Shown: positions 46,014 to 53,444 of the stretch, in pieces
Layout: every line of letters begins with the position of its first letter
Numbering within the stretch: position 1 is the first letter of the stretch
Source of the DNA: Runella sp. MFBS21
Lineage (GTDB): Bacteria; Bacteroidota; Bacteroidia; Cytophagales; Spirosomataceae
Length of the DNA: 64,000 nucleotides
Assembly (NCBI RefSeq): GCF_029433105.1
Contig: NZ_JARNTW010000002.1
Coordinates: forward strand, 537,744-601,743
Direction: 5' to 3'
Notes under the pieces: generated by a model
Databases searched by the model: none
What the model was told of the DNA's origin: nothing
The model's input: only the letters and a program-made list of their open reading frames with translations
Program-made: the position numbers and the translations under genes

Positions 46014-47328
46014 ATCGAACAGCGACCCTAAGAATCGTGTCACCCAAGGTGATGATATCTCCAGGATGAATGACTATGCCGCTCGCTCCTACCAATTTGG
46101 AATTGACGTAGGTTTGGTTGACTGACAGCTGCCACTTACTATCCCAGAACTGCCCATCTCGGATAAGCCATTGTTTAGGGTTTTGCCATTTTTCGAGCGT
46201 AGCATGCTTGCGGGAGATGTAAGTCGTACTTACTTCTACAATCTCCACATCATTTTTAATAGAGGCATCTTTACGCCCCAGCGTCAGTATGCCTTCGCTT
46301 CTATTGCCCATGAGTTGGGAGAGATTATAGATTTTGCCCATCTCCTCGCCATAAGTGATTTGTAATATCAGTTCATTTTTGAGGGAGTCGTGCTTGGGGT
46401 AGTGAATATCAAGAGACTGATACCCTAAGGCATTGATGATGTGTCCAATCGATTGATAACGCTTGTGTTGGTAATCTACTTCGATGCAGGTTTTGATGAT
46501 TGAGCCCCAATTATTGGGTAATTTATTCCAGTGCTGACGCAAACCTTCGGCATCTCCTTTAGCGGCGTTTTTTATATACTCTACTACATCGCTTTCGCTG
46601 GTGAGTTGAAAAGGAGCAAAAGGGTACTGACCCGTAAATATTTCGTACATCATCACGCCGAAAGAATAAATATCGGCTACGGCATCGAGTGCTTTGAAGG
46701 CCGTTTTATTGTTTGCTTGCTCAGGGGCAATGTAAGCCCACGTACCAAAAATTTGATGGGCATGACCAAAGATATTGCGGGCCGTCATGCGGGAGTTTTT
46801 ATGGCCTGCAATTCCAAAGTCGGCTAATTTGGCATTCCCATTGGTATCTATTAATACATTACTAGGCTTGAGATCACGGTGAAAAAAGCCTCTTTGGTGA
46901 AGTTCTTGTAGCCCACAGAGCGTCTGATACGCTATTTTGTTGATTTTTTGTGGTTCTATGGTTCTGCCAGTAAATTGAGTTAAGTCACCTTTAGGGCAGA
47001 GTTCCATAGTAAAGTAAGGATTCCCTTCTACATTACCACAGTCAAAAGATTGAACTAAATGCGGAGATTTTTGATAGCCAATTTCAAATTCTCGCATGAA
47101 TCGCTGAAAAATAAGCAAACGCTCTTTCTCATAGGCTATTTCCCAAAGTTTAATCATTTTGAGGGCAAAAGCTTCCTCTTTCCGATTGATTACTTTGTAA
47201 ACAATGCCAAATGTACCCTCGCCCAACAAGTCAATAATTTGATAATCATCTATCCATTCTCCTATTTTAGGTAAAACCCGGTGAGGAGTTTGGTAAGTGG
47301 TGAATTTTTTGTTAAGAATCTCATTCAT
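46012..47328 (-). CDS. Cytoplasmic Ser/Thr protein kinase with C-terminal FHA domain
   Basis: 438 residues with no membrane segment. Kinase domain about 29-300: LGEGTFGIVYK, Lys57 in FALKMIK, HRDLKPSN (Asp152, Asn157), ADFG (Asp170) and IAPEQ. The C-terminal FHA domain (about 325-438) has LTLGRKDASIKNDVEIV, STTYISRKHATLE with the Ser-Arg-Lys-His motif intact, and NQTYVNSKL then HPGDIITLGDTI. Kinase-FHA fusions often bind their own phosphorylated partners. It lies in the operon between the zinc-ribbon/FHA protein and the FHA-protease, with no recognisable signal peptide. It probably phosphorylates one of the two transmembrane proteins or the FHA adaptors (inference). Confidence 0.9.
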   Translation of the reverse strand: MNEILNKKFTTYQTPHRVLPKIGEWIDDYQIIDLLGEGTFGIVYKVINRKEEAFALKMIKLWEIAYEKERLLIFQRFMREFEIGYQKSPHLVQSFDCGNVEGNPYFTMELCPKGDLTQFTGRTIEPQKINKIAYQTLCGLQELHQRGFFHRDLKPSNVLIDTNGNAKLADFGIAGHKNSRMTARNIFGHAHQIFGTWAYIAPEQANNKTAFKALDAVADIYSFGVMMYEIFTGQYPFAPFQLTSESDVVEYIKNAAKGDAEGLRQHWNKLPNNWGSIIKTCIEVDYQHKRYQSIGHIINALGYQSLDIHYPKHDSLKNELILQITYGEEMGKIYNLSQLMGNRSEGILTLGRKDASIKNDVEIVEVSTTYISRKHATLEKWQNPKQWLIRDGQFWDSKWQLSVNQTYVNSKLVGASGIVIHPGDIITLGDTILRVAVR

Positions 47329-47375
47329 TGGTGGTTGTAAGTTTTATTGCTGGGGCGGTTATTTGTACGTATAGC

Positions 47376-48251
47376 CTAGGTTTGTTTCATCTGGCGAAGT
47401 TTTTCTTCCGATTCTGTTTTAAAGATGAGCTTTCGGTCCCCCAGCAGTAGTATGTCCCCATCTTTGATTTCTGTTTTTTCGGATACTTGGATGAAGGTGG
47501 TTTGCTGTTCGCTACGGTTTATCACAAACCATTTGCCATTCTCGTAGCTCAATTCGGCTTGTGCTTTGCTAGTAATGCTCTGATTGGTAGGGTCAATGTT
47601 GTCCCGATTGAGGACAGCACTTTCGTCGTTTGAGAGTTTAAATTCCGACCTCCTGATGTCAATCGTTTCTCCTATTTTGGGGATACGTTGTAGATAACAC
47701 TTTTCTGTATTGCTCACTCTCATTCGGTAGGGATCAATAGTACCTCCAATGAGAGGCTTTTGGGAGAATGATTCCTCCGACGAATTGGATACTTTGGGTT
47801 TGTTCATAGTAAAATCTTGGGGTTGAGGAAGAGAAGGAGCGTTTTTGTGAGGGATAAGTTCACGCTGACATTGAATACAGGTAGTACGGGAGGCAATATT
47901 GATAAATCCACAATCGACATCAGGACAGGTAATAGTTGTAATATCTTTTTCCACCGTAGACGGTGGTGATATTGGTGATCCATCATCCAGAACTGTAGGA
48001 GGAGATACAGGTAAGGGCGTAGGCATTACAGAATCAGGAGATTCGTATCTAAACGCTTGTTTGCCTGGAATCGTTTTTGAAGGATTTGGAGCAGAAGACG
48101 CCCCGGACGGGGTGGAGTGTTCTGTCTTTTTGACATCCATTTTTCCGGATAGCTTTTGGGAGTGCGAATCTTCTAAAGGAGTGTGGCATTTGATACATAA
48201 ATGCGCACTTGGTAAGTTGTCAAAGCCGCAGTTACTGCAAGTGATTGGCAT
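47376..48251 (-). CDS. Double zinc-ribbon protein with FHA-like C-terminus
   Basis: 291 residues. N-terminal zinc ribbon CSNCGFDNLPSAHLCIKC (residues 5-22) and a second one, CPDVDCGFIN...CIQCQ, about 110 residues later. A Pro/Ser-rich linker joins them. The C-terminal ~95 residues are the same FHA variant as in the 36115 protein: LNRDNIDPTNQSITSKAQAEL, NGKWFVINRS, TTFIQVSEKT, DGDILLLGDRKLIF, without the usual His. Zinc ribbons plus FHA are typical of assembly or adaptor proteins. It is the first gene of the minus-strand kinase operon, so it is likely transcribed from 48252-48566. Confidence 0.85.
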   Translation of the reverse strand: MPITCSNCGFDNLPSAHLCIKCHTPLEDSHSQKLSGKMDVKKTEHSTPSGASSAPNPSKTIPGKQAFRYESPDSVMPTPLPVSPPTVLDDGSPISPPSTVEKDITTITCPDVDCGFINIASRTTCIQCQRELIPHKNAPSLPQPQDFTMNKPKVSNSSEESFSQKPLIGGTIDPYRMRVSNTEKCYLQRIPKIGETIDIRRSEFKLSNDESAVLNRDNIDPTNQSITSKAQAELSYENGKWFVINRSEQQTTFIQVSEKTEIKDGDILLLGDRKLIFKTESEEKLRQMKQT

Positions 48252-48566
48252 GATTGAAAAATATTGATTGGTTTATGCAAAATTCAAGCAGCAACCCTTC
48301 ATATTTGTTACAGCAACTGGTCCATTACCAGTATTCTTCTTTTTAGGATTTACTGTAATATCAATCAGAAAGGTTTGGGTAAGGAATCATGAATTCCTTG
48401 TGCAAATCTCCCTAAAGAATGCCTCGTTTGAAATCGAATAAATTCTATAAATGCCTATTTTTTGTCGAAGTTATTCTAGGTAAAATTGTGCGTGTTGATT
48501 GTTATTTCGATAGTATGTCAGCCCAAACCCACAGATATTTGCAATCATTTTCAACTCTTATCAATT
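48252..48566. other. Divergent control region before the histidine kinase and the FHA operon
   Basis: 315 bp. Both the minus-strand FHA/kinase operon (start 48251) and the plus-strand histidine kinase gene (start 48567) begin here. It contains the AACTGGT/ACCAGT motif at 48307-48334 (56-83 bp before the operon ATG). No RNA gene is seen. A short reading frame at 48419-48661 overlaps the kinase start and is not called. Confidence 0.5.
48307..48334 (-). promoter_or_regulatory. AACTGGTCCATTACCAGT motif before the FHA operon
   Basis: ACTGGT and ACCAGT form an inverted repeat separated by five bases, preceded by GTTACAGCA. On the minus strand it reads ACTGGTAATGG then ACCAGTTGCTG then TAAC, again an 11-bp step. 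It lies 56-83 bp upstream of the operon start, the same distance as at 45988-46013. Candidate operator shared by the system. Confidence 0.45.
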
Positions 48567-50486
48567 ATGCCCTTCCGTTTTGTTTATGCTATTATTTTAT
48601 TAAGTATGGTGATGTGGGGTCATTGTGCTTGGTGTCAAGTGTCATTAATAAATGGTATTAATAAGTACACCTTGGGACGAGAAGTGTTTTATGTAGAAGA
48701 TGCCAAACACTCATTAACTTTTAAAGAAGTATATAAGCAAGAGAAAGGATTTAGTCAGGTTTCATCCATCAATGCCAATTTTGGTTTTACTAATTCTTCT
48801 TATTGGTTCAAATGGTCGGTCTTGAATACTTCTGAGGATGTTTTCAAAAATTGGCTCTTAGAAGTGGGGTATTCGGCTTATGCTGAGGTGGATTTGTACG
48901 TAATAAATCGACAAGGTAAAGTAGTACATCAAGCAGCGGGAGATTGGCGGGGTAGCCACAGCAGACCTTTATCCTATCACAACTATGTGTTTGGATTGCC
49001 TATCTTGCCTTCTCAATCATACGAAATATATCTACGAGTGCGACCACTTGCGGGACAAGTACTGATACCGTTAACTATTTGGGAAGGTAATACTTTTACA
49101 AAATACGCCGAAGTTTACAATTTGTTTTGGGGTATTTATATGGGCATGATGTTGATTGTGCTTCTTTATCATGCCATTTTGTGGTTTGTAAATCGAAAGA
49201 GCGTTGGGTATGTTGGGTATCTTTATTTGGCTTTGTATCTGGTATTATATCTCATTTTTGAGCTTACTCGGGGAAGTTGTATAGGGGTGAGGTATTTTTG
49301 GCCCGAAAACCGTTGGATGGTCAACAACGGTTTTCTTACGCTCTTTTTAATCATGCTTTTACTTTTTTATGCTTTTTATGGCATTATGCTCAACCTGTCT
49401 CGCTATACTCCTAAGCTAATGAAAGTCATCAACGTATTATTTATAGTATGGATTGGGGTTGTGTTGAGTATTTATGGAGGATGGATCGAAATCTCCAAAA
49501 ATGCCTTAACCCTCATCTTTGGGGCGTTGGTAGGGGGATTGATTATTGTGGCTTCTTACGTCAGTTGGCGAGCGCAAAAAGGGTATAAGCCGGGGCTTTA
49601 TTATTTTTTGGCCGCTACTATGCTTTATTCAGGAGGATTAGTGCTGTTATTGACCCGTTCGGGACTGCTACCGTCTGGAAGTTTCTATGCCATGAATTCT
49701 CTAAATCTTGGTTCTCTCATGGAATATCTCATGCTTTCAGTAGGACTTGGTATGCAGATTCAGTGGGAAAGGCAGAAGAATAAACAGCAAATTAAAGACA
49801 TTCAGCGAGAACAGATTACGATGGTCGAAAACTCCTATTGGCAGGCTCAAGATGAAGAGCGTAAGCAGTTGGCTATGCTTCTTCATGATCAATTTGCCAA
49901 TGAGGTGCTGATGTTGCGCCAAAATATCCAAAAGCTATATAAAGAGTATATCGGAACTTTGAGCGAGGAGCGTTTCAAAGATGCGCTGAGTATTATCAAA
50001 AATATATTGGAAGGAATCCGCACGATAGCCCATCATTATAGGCCTCCTCAGTTTGAAGAAAAAGGCCTTAAATGGGTGCTGGAAGAGCTATTGCAGCGGC
50101 TGAATAGTTCTACCAATGTGCATTTTTTGATGCATCTAGGTGGTAAAGAAGAAGAGCTAGTGCCACGGGTACAAGAGCAGTTGTACTATATTATTTTTGA
50201 GATTACTTCCAACATCATCAAGCATGCTGAGGCTACGGAGGCAGCTTTGATTTCTTACCGCGAAAGCAATTTTTATGTATTACAAATTAGAGACAATGGT
50301 AAAGGTATACCTCAAAATATAATTCACTCTACAGGACAAGGGTTGCAAAATTTGCGCCGTCGGCTAGAGAGTATTGGGGGTATCTATGAGGTTGTATCTT
50401 CTCAAGACAGCGGTACGGCGATTCTTATTAAGATGAACCTACTTCACTCATATCCACAAGACCATATTTATACGCAAAAAAAGTAA
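48567..50486 (+). CDS. Sensor histidine kinase with 7TMR-DISM sensor region
   Basis: 639 residues from ATG 48567, chosen because it begins with a clean signal/anchor (RFVYAIILLSMVMWG); the earlier frame to 48486 adds unlikely residues. The periplasmic 7TMR-DISMED2 domain (about 40-170) is followed by about seven transmembrane helices (195-400) of the 7TM-DISM type. The kinase core is NarL-type (HisKA_3): EERKQLAMLLHDQFANEV with the phospho-acceptor His, then EITSNIIKHAEAT (N box), DNGKGIP (G1) and GQGLQNLRRR (G2). Its 3' end overlaps the convergent response regulator by 59 bp, so they are almost surely partners. Confidence 0.9.
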   Translation: MPFRFVYAIILLSMVMWGHCAWCQVSLINGINKYTLGREVFYVEDAKHSLTFKEVYKQEKGFSQVSSINANFGFTNSSYWFKWSVLNTSEDVFKNWLLEVGYSAYAEVDLYVINRQGKVVHQAAGDWRGSHSRPLSYHNYVFGLPILPSQSYEIYLRVRPLAGQVLIPLTIWEGNTFTKYAEVYNLFWGIYMGMMLIVLLYHAILWFVNRKSVGYVGYLYLALYLVLYLIFELTRGSCIGVRYFWPENRWMVNNGFLTLFLIMLLLFYAFYGIMLNLSRYTPKLMKVINVLFIVWIGVVLSIYGGWIEISKNALTLIFGALVGGLIIVASYVSWRAQKGYKPGLYYFLAATMLYSGGLVLLLTRSGLLPSGSFYAMNSLNLGSLMEYLMLSVGLGMQIQWERQKNKQQIKDIQREQITMVENSYWQAQDEERKQLAMLLHDQFANEVLMLRQNIQKLYKEYIGTLSEERFKDALSIIKNILEGIRTIAHHYRPPQFEEKGLKWVLEELLQRLNSSTNVHFLMHLGGKEEELVPRVQEQLYYIIFEITSNIIKHAEATEAALISYRESNFYVLQIRDNGKGIPQNIIHSTGQGLQNLRRRLESIGGIYEVVSSQDSGTAILIKMNLLHSYPQDHIYTQKK

Positions 50487-51129
50487 TACCAGCATCGCCT
50501 TCAAGGTTGATTTTGCGATAGATATTCTGCTTGTGTGTGGTAAGAGTAGTAGGAGCTATGTTTAGTTTTTTCATGATAGTGGCACTGGAATTTAACTGAG
50601 CAATCAATACCATGATTTCTTTTTCTTTTTTGGTAAGGTTGAATGATTCGGGATTTATCTCTTCGTCTTGGGGAAGAAGGGTATGGCGCTCTAAGTTGAG
50701 TAAGAGTTGAGGTATGCTCGAACTAAAAAACTTTTTGCCCCGCATTACTTCTCTGATTCCAATCAAGAATACTTCTTCATCGTCGCTTTTAAAAATATAG
50801 CCATCTACTCCGGCAGCTATGGCATCGTTGATGAGAGTGGGGTTTTCGTCAAAAGTATAAACAACTATTTTGATGCTAGGCTTGATTTGTTTGAGTTTGA
50901 TGGCGAGTTCGATGCCCGTTTTTTGACTAGCAAGATGTAAATCTGTGATGACTATATCGACAGCATACTTATTGATAAACAGTAAAGCTTCTTCTACAGT
51001 ATCACGCTGGGCAATGACTTCGATGCCTTTATTTTGGCTAAGTGAAAGACCGATACCGTTGGAAGTGGCAAAGTGGTCTTCTACAATAAGTAATTGTAAT
51101 GTGTCGGGAATGGCGTTGAAGTGGGTCAT
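50428..51129 (-). CDS. NarL/FixJ-family response regulator
   Basis: 233 residues from the ATG at 51129; a TTG at 51156 adds nine doubtful residues. The receiver domain (about 10-130) starts with LLIVEDHFATSNG, contains DIVITDLHL with the phospho-acceptor Asp and GYIFKSDDEE near its end. The C-terminal GerE/LuxR HTH (about 160-225) is seen in FNLTKKEKEIMVLIAQLNSSATIM and TLTTHKQNIYRKINL. It is the likely output for the convergent 7TMR-DISM kinase and a candidate binder of the AACTGGTT motif found before three FHA genes (inference). Confidence 0.9.
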   Translation of the reverse strand: MTHFNAIPDTLQLLIVEDHFATSNGIGLSLSQNKGIEVIAQRDTVEEALLFINKYAVDIVITDLHLASQKTGIELAIKLKQIKPSIKIVVYTFDENPTLINDAIAAGVDGYIFKSDDEEVFLIGIREVMRGKKFFSSSIPQLLLNLERHTLLPQDEEINPESFNLTKKEKEIMVLIAQLNSSATIMKKLNIAPTTLTTHKQNIYRKINLEGDAGITFFAYKYGLVDMSEVGSS

Positions 51130-51236
51130 CGGTAGGGAAGGGTTTGGAGAAAACAAAATAACATCTTTTGAAAAAATATACCAAAGCTTTTAAAAAAATA
51201 TCTGGGTGGTATGAGTTGCTAGAGTCGTCAAAGTAT

Positions 51237-51286
51237 CTATCAGCGATTTTTCTACTTCAATATTTTTGTAGAAAAATCGCTGATAG
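51237..51286. repeat. Perfect 19-bp inverted repeat
   Basis: CTATCAGCGATTTTTCTAC (51237-51255) and its exact complement (51268-51286) around a 12-nt AT-rich loop. On the plus strand CTTTTTAATT follows. It lies between the response regulator (start 51129) and the 51334-51885 gene stop, in 204 bp of non-coding sequence. It may be a terminator for the minus gene, though there is no minus-strand T-run. Confidence 0.7.
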
Positions 51287-51333
51287 ACAGTCTTTTTAAT
51301 TAAGAGTAAAAGGTTGTGAAGGGACTAAAAATA

Positions 51334-51885
51334 TTAGAAAAGAAACATCCGAACATAATTTAAAAAGCCAGGTAAGACCTCAAGACGGGTACAGTAATAA
51401 ATCCATACATGATGAGATGTACCATAAAAATCAACTTCTCCCGAAAATGCCAAGTGCCGAAACACAATCATTTGAATACGGCGAATTTTTTCGTGGGCTG
51501 TTCCGCCTAGAAGTATAGGACGACCTGTGAGCATACCGTCTTGTAAGGCAAACCAATAAAGTTGGGCTACCTCAAAACCCCTGGGTTTTTGTTGAGGAGC
51601 GCGATTTTTCCAAATACAGCTAATTTCTGCTGTTTTGTGGGGTGGGAGGTATTTGTCTTCAATAGCTTGACGCATATCCCACGGAAGTACATCAAGGTAT
51701 CTTTTTTGGTTGATACTTATTACATAGCCGCCTAGCCAAATATCGGGGTTTGATTTTCGAGAAAGCACCCTGACTTGGGCTTGTAGGAGATAGTCGAGAG
51801 TAACTTCGGCACCGCCATTTTCCAATTGCATAGCGATAAAACGATTAAGTTCTTCGGTAGTTTTAAGGATTTTAGTGATAAGCAT
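51334..51885 (-). CDS. Protein of unknown function
   Basis: 183 residues from ATG 51885 (MLITKILKTTEELN...); a longer frame to 51972 is possible. No signal or clear membrane segment. Patches include VTLDYLLQAQVRVLS, GGYVISINQKRYLDVLPWDM, RGFEVAQLYWFALQDGML and a hydrophobic end. No family recognised. It lies alone between the response regulator and the pseudo-matrixin gene, on the minus strand. Confidence 0.65.
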   Translation of the reverse strand: MLITKILKTTEELNRFIAMQLENGGAEVTLDYLLQAQVRVLSRKSNPDIWLGGYVISINQKRYLDVLPWDMRQAIEDKYLPPHKTAEISCIWKNRAPQQKPRGFEVAQLYWFALQDGMLTGRPILLGGTAHEKIRRIQMIVFRHLAFSGEVDFYGTSHHVWIYYCTRLEVLPGFLNYVRMFLF

Positions 51886-52019
51886 GATCGCGAATGTTTT
51901 GAGGTTCGCTTCACCATGCTGGTCTTTAAATTTTCCATCACTCAGCCGAAAAAAAAATCGACTATTTTTCAAAAAAAATGCCCAACCTTAAGAGTTGGGC
52001 AGTGTTAGCAAAATTTGCT

Positions 52020-53426
52020 TTAGGGTTGGTAGTACCATTGACGACCGTCGTTGGTTATGAGATAACCCCTACATTTCAATGACAACCCAAACAAAACGGA
52101 ATTTGGAGGAGAGGAGGGCGGTGCCAATGCCGTCCATTGGAGGGCATACTCCCACATTTGATGAGATGGGGTGTAGGCATAAGTCCGAGATTTGGTACTT
52201 AACAAGATGCTGGGTACATCTTTGTTCTTAAACCCTGGAAAAGGAGGGTCTTGAATCCAATTGTTAGTAGTAGGATTATAGCGTATTACTTCATTGTCTA
52301 GCGGAAGTACTAAAAGGAGCTTTTGTGTATGAGTAGCTAAAAGGTTTTGTTGTAAGCTAGTATTTGGTAAAACGGGATACGATTTTTTTGAATTCCAATT
52401 TTTAGTAGTAGGCGAAAACTCCCAAATATTTATATGACCTTGGTCGGCATACAAAACATAGCCTTTATCATTGACAGAATGACTTATCAAAGGTTTGGAA
52501 CTAAAAAAAGGGAGGAGGGTATTTATGCGATTCCAGGTATCGGACGTTAAGTCATATTCCCACCATTCATGCTGATGGGTATTGGGAGTAGTAATGGCAT
52601 AAGCTTTATTGTTGACCCCAAAAATTGTGAAGGGTACTCCCTTAAAATTGGGAGGGGTTTTTGAACTCCACTGAGGAGCAGCAAAAGGATCAAATGCCCA
52701 CATTTCGCTACCGTTTACAATTACAAAAGCTTTTTCGTAGGTACTGAAGGTTTGATAAGAATGATTAGAACTAGGCTGAAAAGGAATTTTTCCCATTTCT
52801 TGCCAGCTGTCACAGTAGGCGCTGTTGTAAAGGCTGTCGATTTTATAACCACTTTGTATATCAATAAGGGGTGCCGGCAAATCTACCATATAAGGATACA
52901 TGATGGAGCGGGGGTCGTCAGAAACTGGTAAACCTAAAACTACGCCCAATTGGTGAAATAAGATAGCCCCTAATCTATTTTCTGTCCAATCATGCGCTTG
53001 ATTGAGATACAATATATAAGTGCCATCGTCTTTTCGGTGTACTAGTCCTAGTGATTCTACAGGTGATGCAAACCATCCTCTGCGTACGGTGTCTATTTTG
53101 AATTCTACCATTTCTGGACTCACAAACTGAATTGTAAGGTCGGTTTTTTCGCCTGTCTTTCCTTTTGCAAAAGCAAAAGTACCCATGTTGAATGCCCATC
53201 CGATGATACCTTGTTCGAGGAGCACCTCTTGAGTCAAAATAGGAATACGGCTAGTATAGTTGGCAAAACTATATGTAAAACAACATACATCAATATTTCG
53301 TTTGAGGGATTGATTTTGAAAAGCACTTAATCCACGGATGCTTGGGCGAGTACTTTCGATTTTTTCATAGCACCCCATCATCAAACTCAAACATAGAAGG
53401 GTAAGAAAAAGGATATATTTTTTCAT
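52020..53426 (-). CDS. Lipoprotein with degenerate matrixin-like domain and Kelch-like repeats
   Basis: 468 residues. Lipobox SLMMGC (Cys19). The matrixin-like domain (about 60-180) ends with RLGAILFHQLGVVLGLPV (151-168) and SIMYPY. It aligns with the metzincin motif HExGHxLGLxH plus Met-turn, but reads HQLGVVLGLPV: catalytic Glu becomes Gln and the second and third His become Val. The DNA supports this (CACCAATTGGGCGTAGTT). The rest has at least four Kelch-like W-x-[Y/F]-x-P-x-x-x-x-W units (WEFSPTTKNWNSK, WEYDLTSDTWNR, IRYNPTTNNWIQ). It is probably a binding protein rather than a protease. The next gene upstream encodes an intact HExxH protease. Confidence 0.85.
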   Translation of the reverse strand: MKKYILFLTLLCLSLMMGCYEKIESTRPSIRGLSAFQNQSLKRNIDVCCFTYSFANYTSRIPILTQEVLLEQGIIGWAFNMGTFAFAKGKTGEKTDLTIQFVSPEMVEFKIDTVRRGWFASPVESLGLVHRKDDGTYILYLNQAHDWTENRLGAILFHQLGVVLGLPVSDDPRSIMYPYMVDLPAPLIDIQSGYKIDSLYNSAYCDSWQEMGKIPFQPSSNHSYQTFSTYEKAFVIVNGSEMWAFDPFAAPQWSSKTPPNFKGVPFTIFGVNNKAYAITTPNTHQHEWWEYDLTSDTWNRINTLLPFFSSKPLISHSVNDKGYVLYADQGHINIWEFSPTTKNWNSKKSYPVLPNTSLQQNLLATHTQKLLLVLPLDNEVIRYNPTTNNWIQDPPFPGFKNKDVPSILLSTKSRTYAYTPSHQMWEYALQWTALAPPSSPPNSVLFGLSLKCRGYLITNDGRQWYYQP

Positions 53427-53444
53427 GATGTACCTAAAGTAAAT

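Noticed and set aside
27047-48251. CRISPR array or toxin-antitoxin island
   Set aside because: No regularly spaced repeats and no small paired toxin-antitoxin frames were seen.
48419-48661. 80-codon reading frame before the histidine kinase
   Set aside because: Different frame over the start of the kinase; no signal of real coding.
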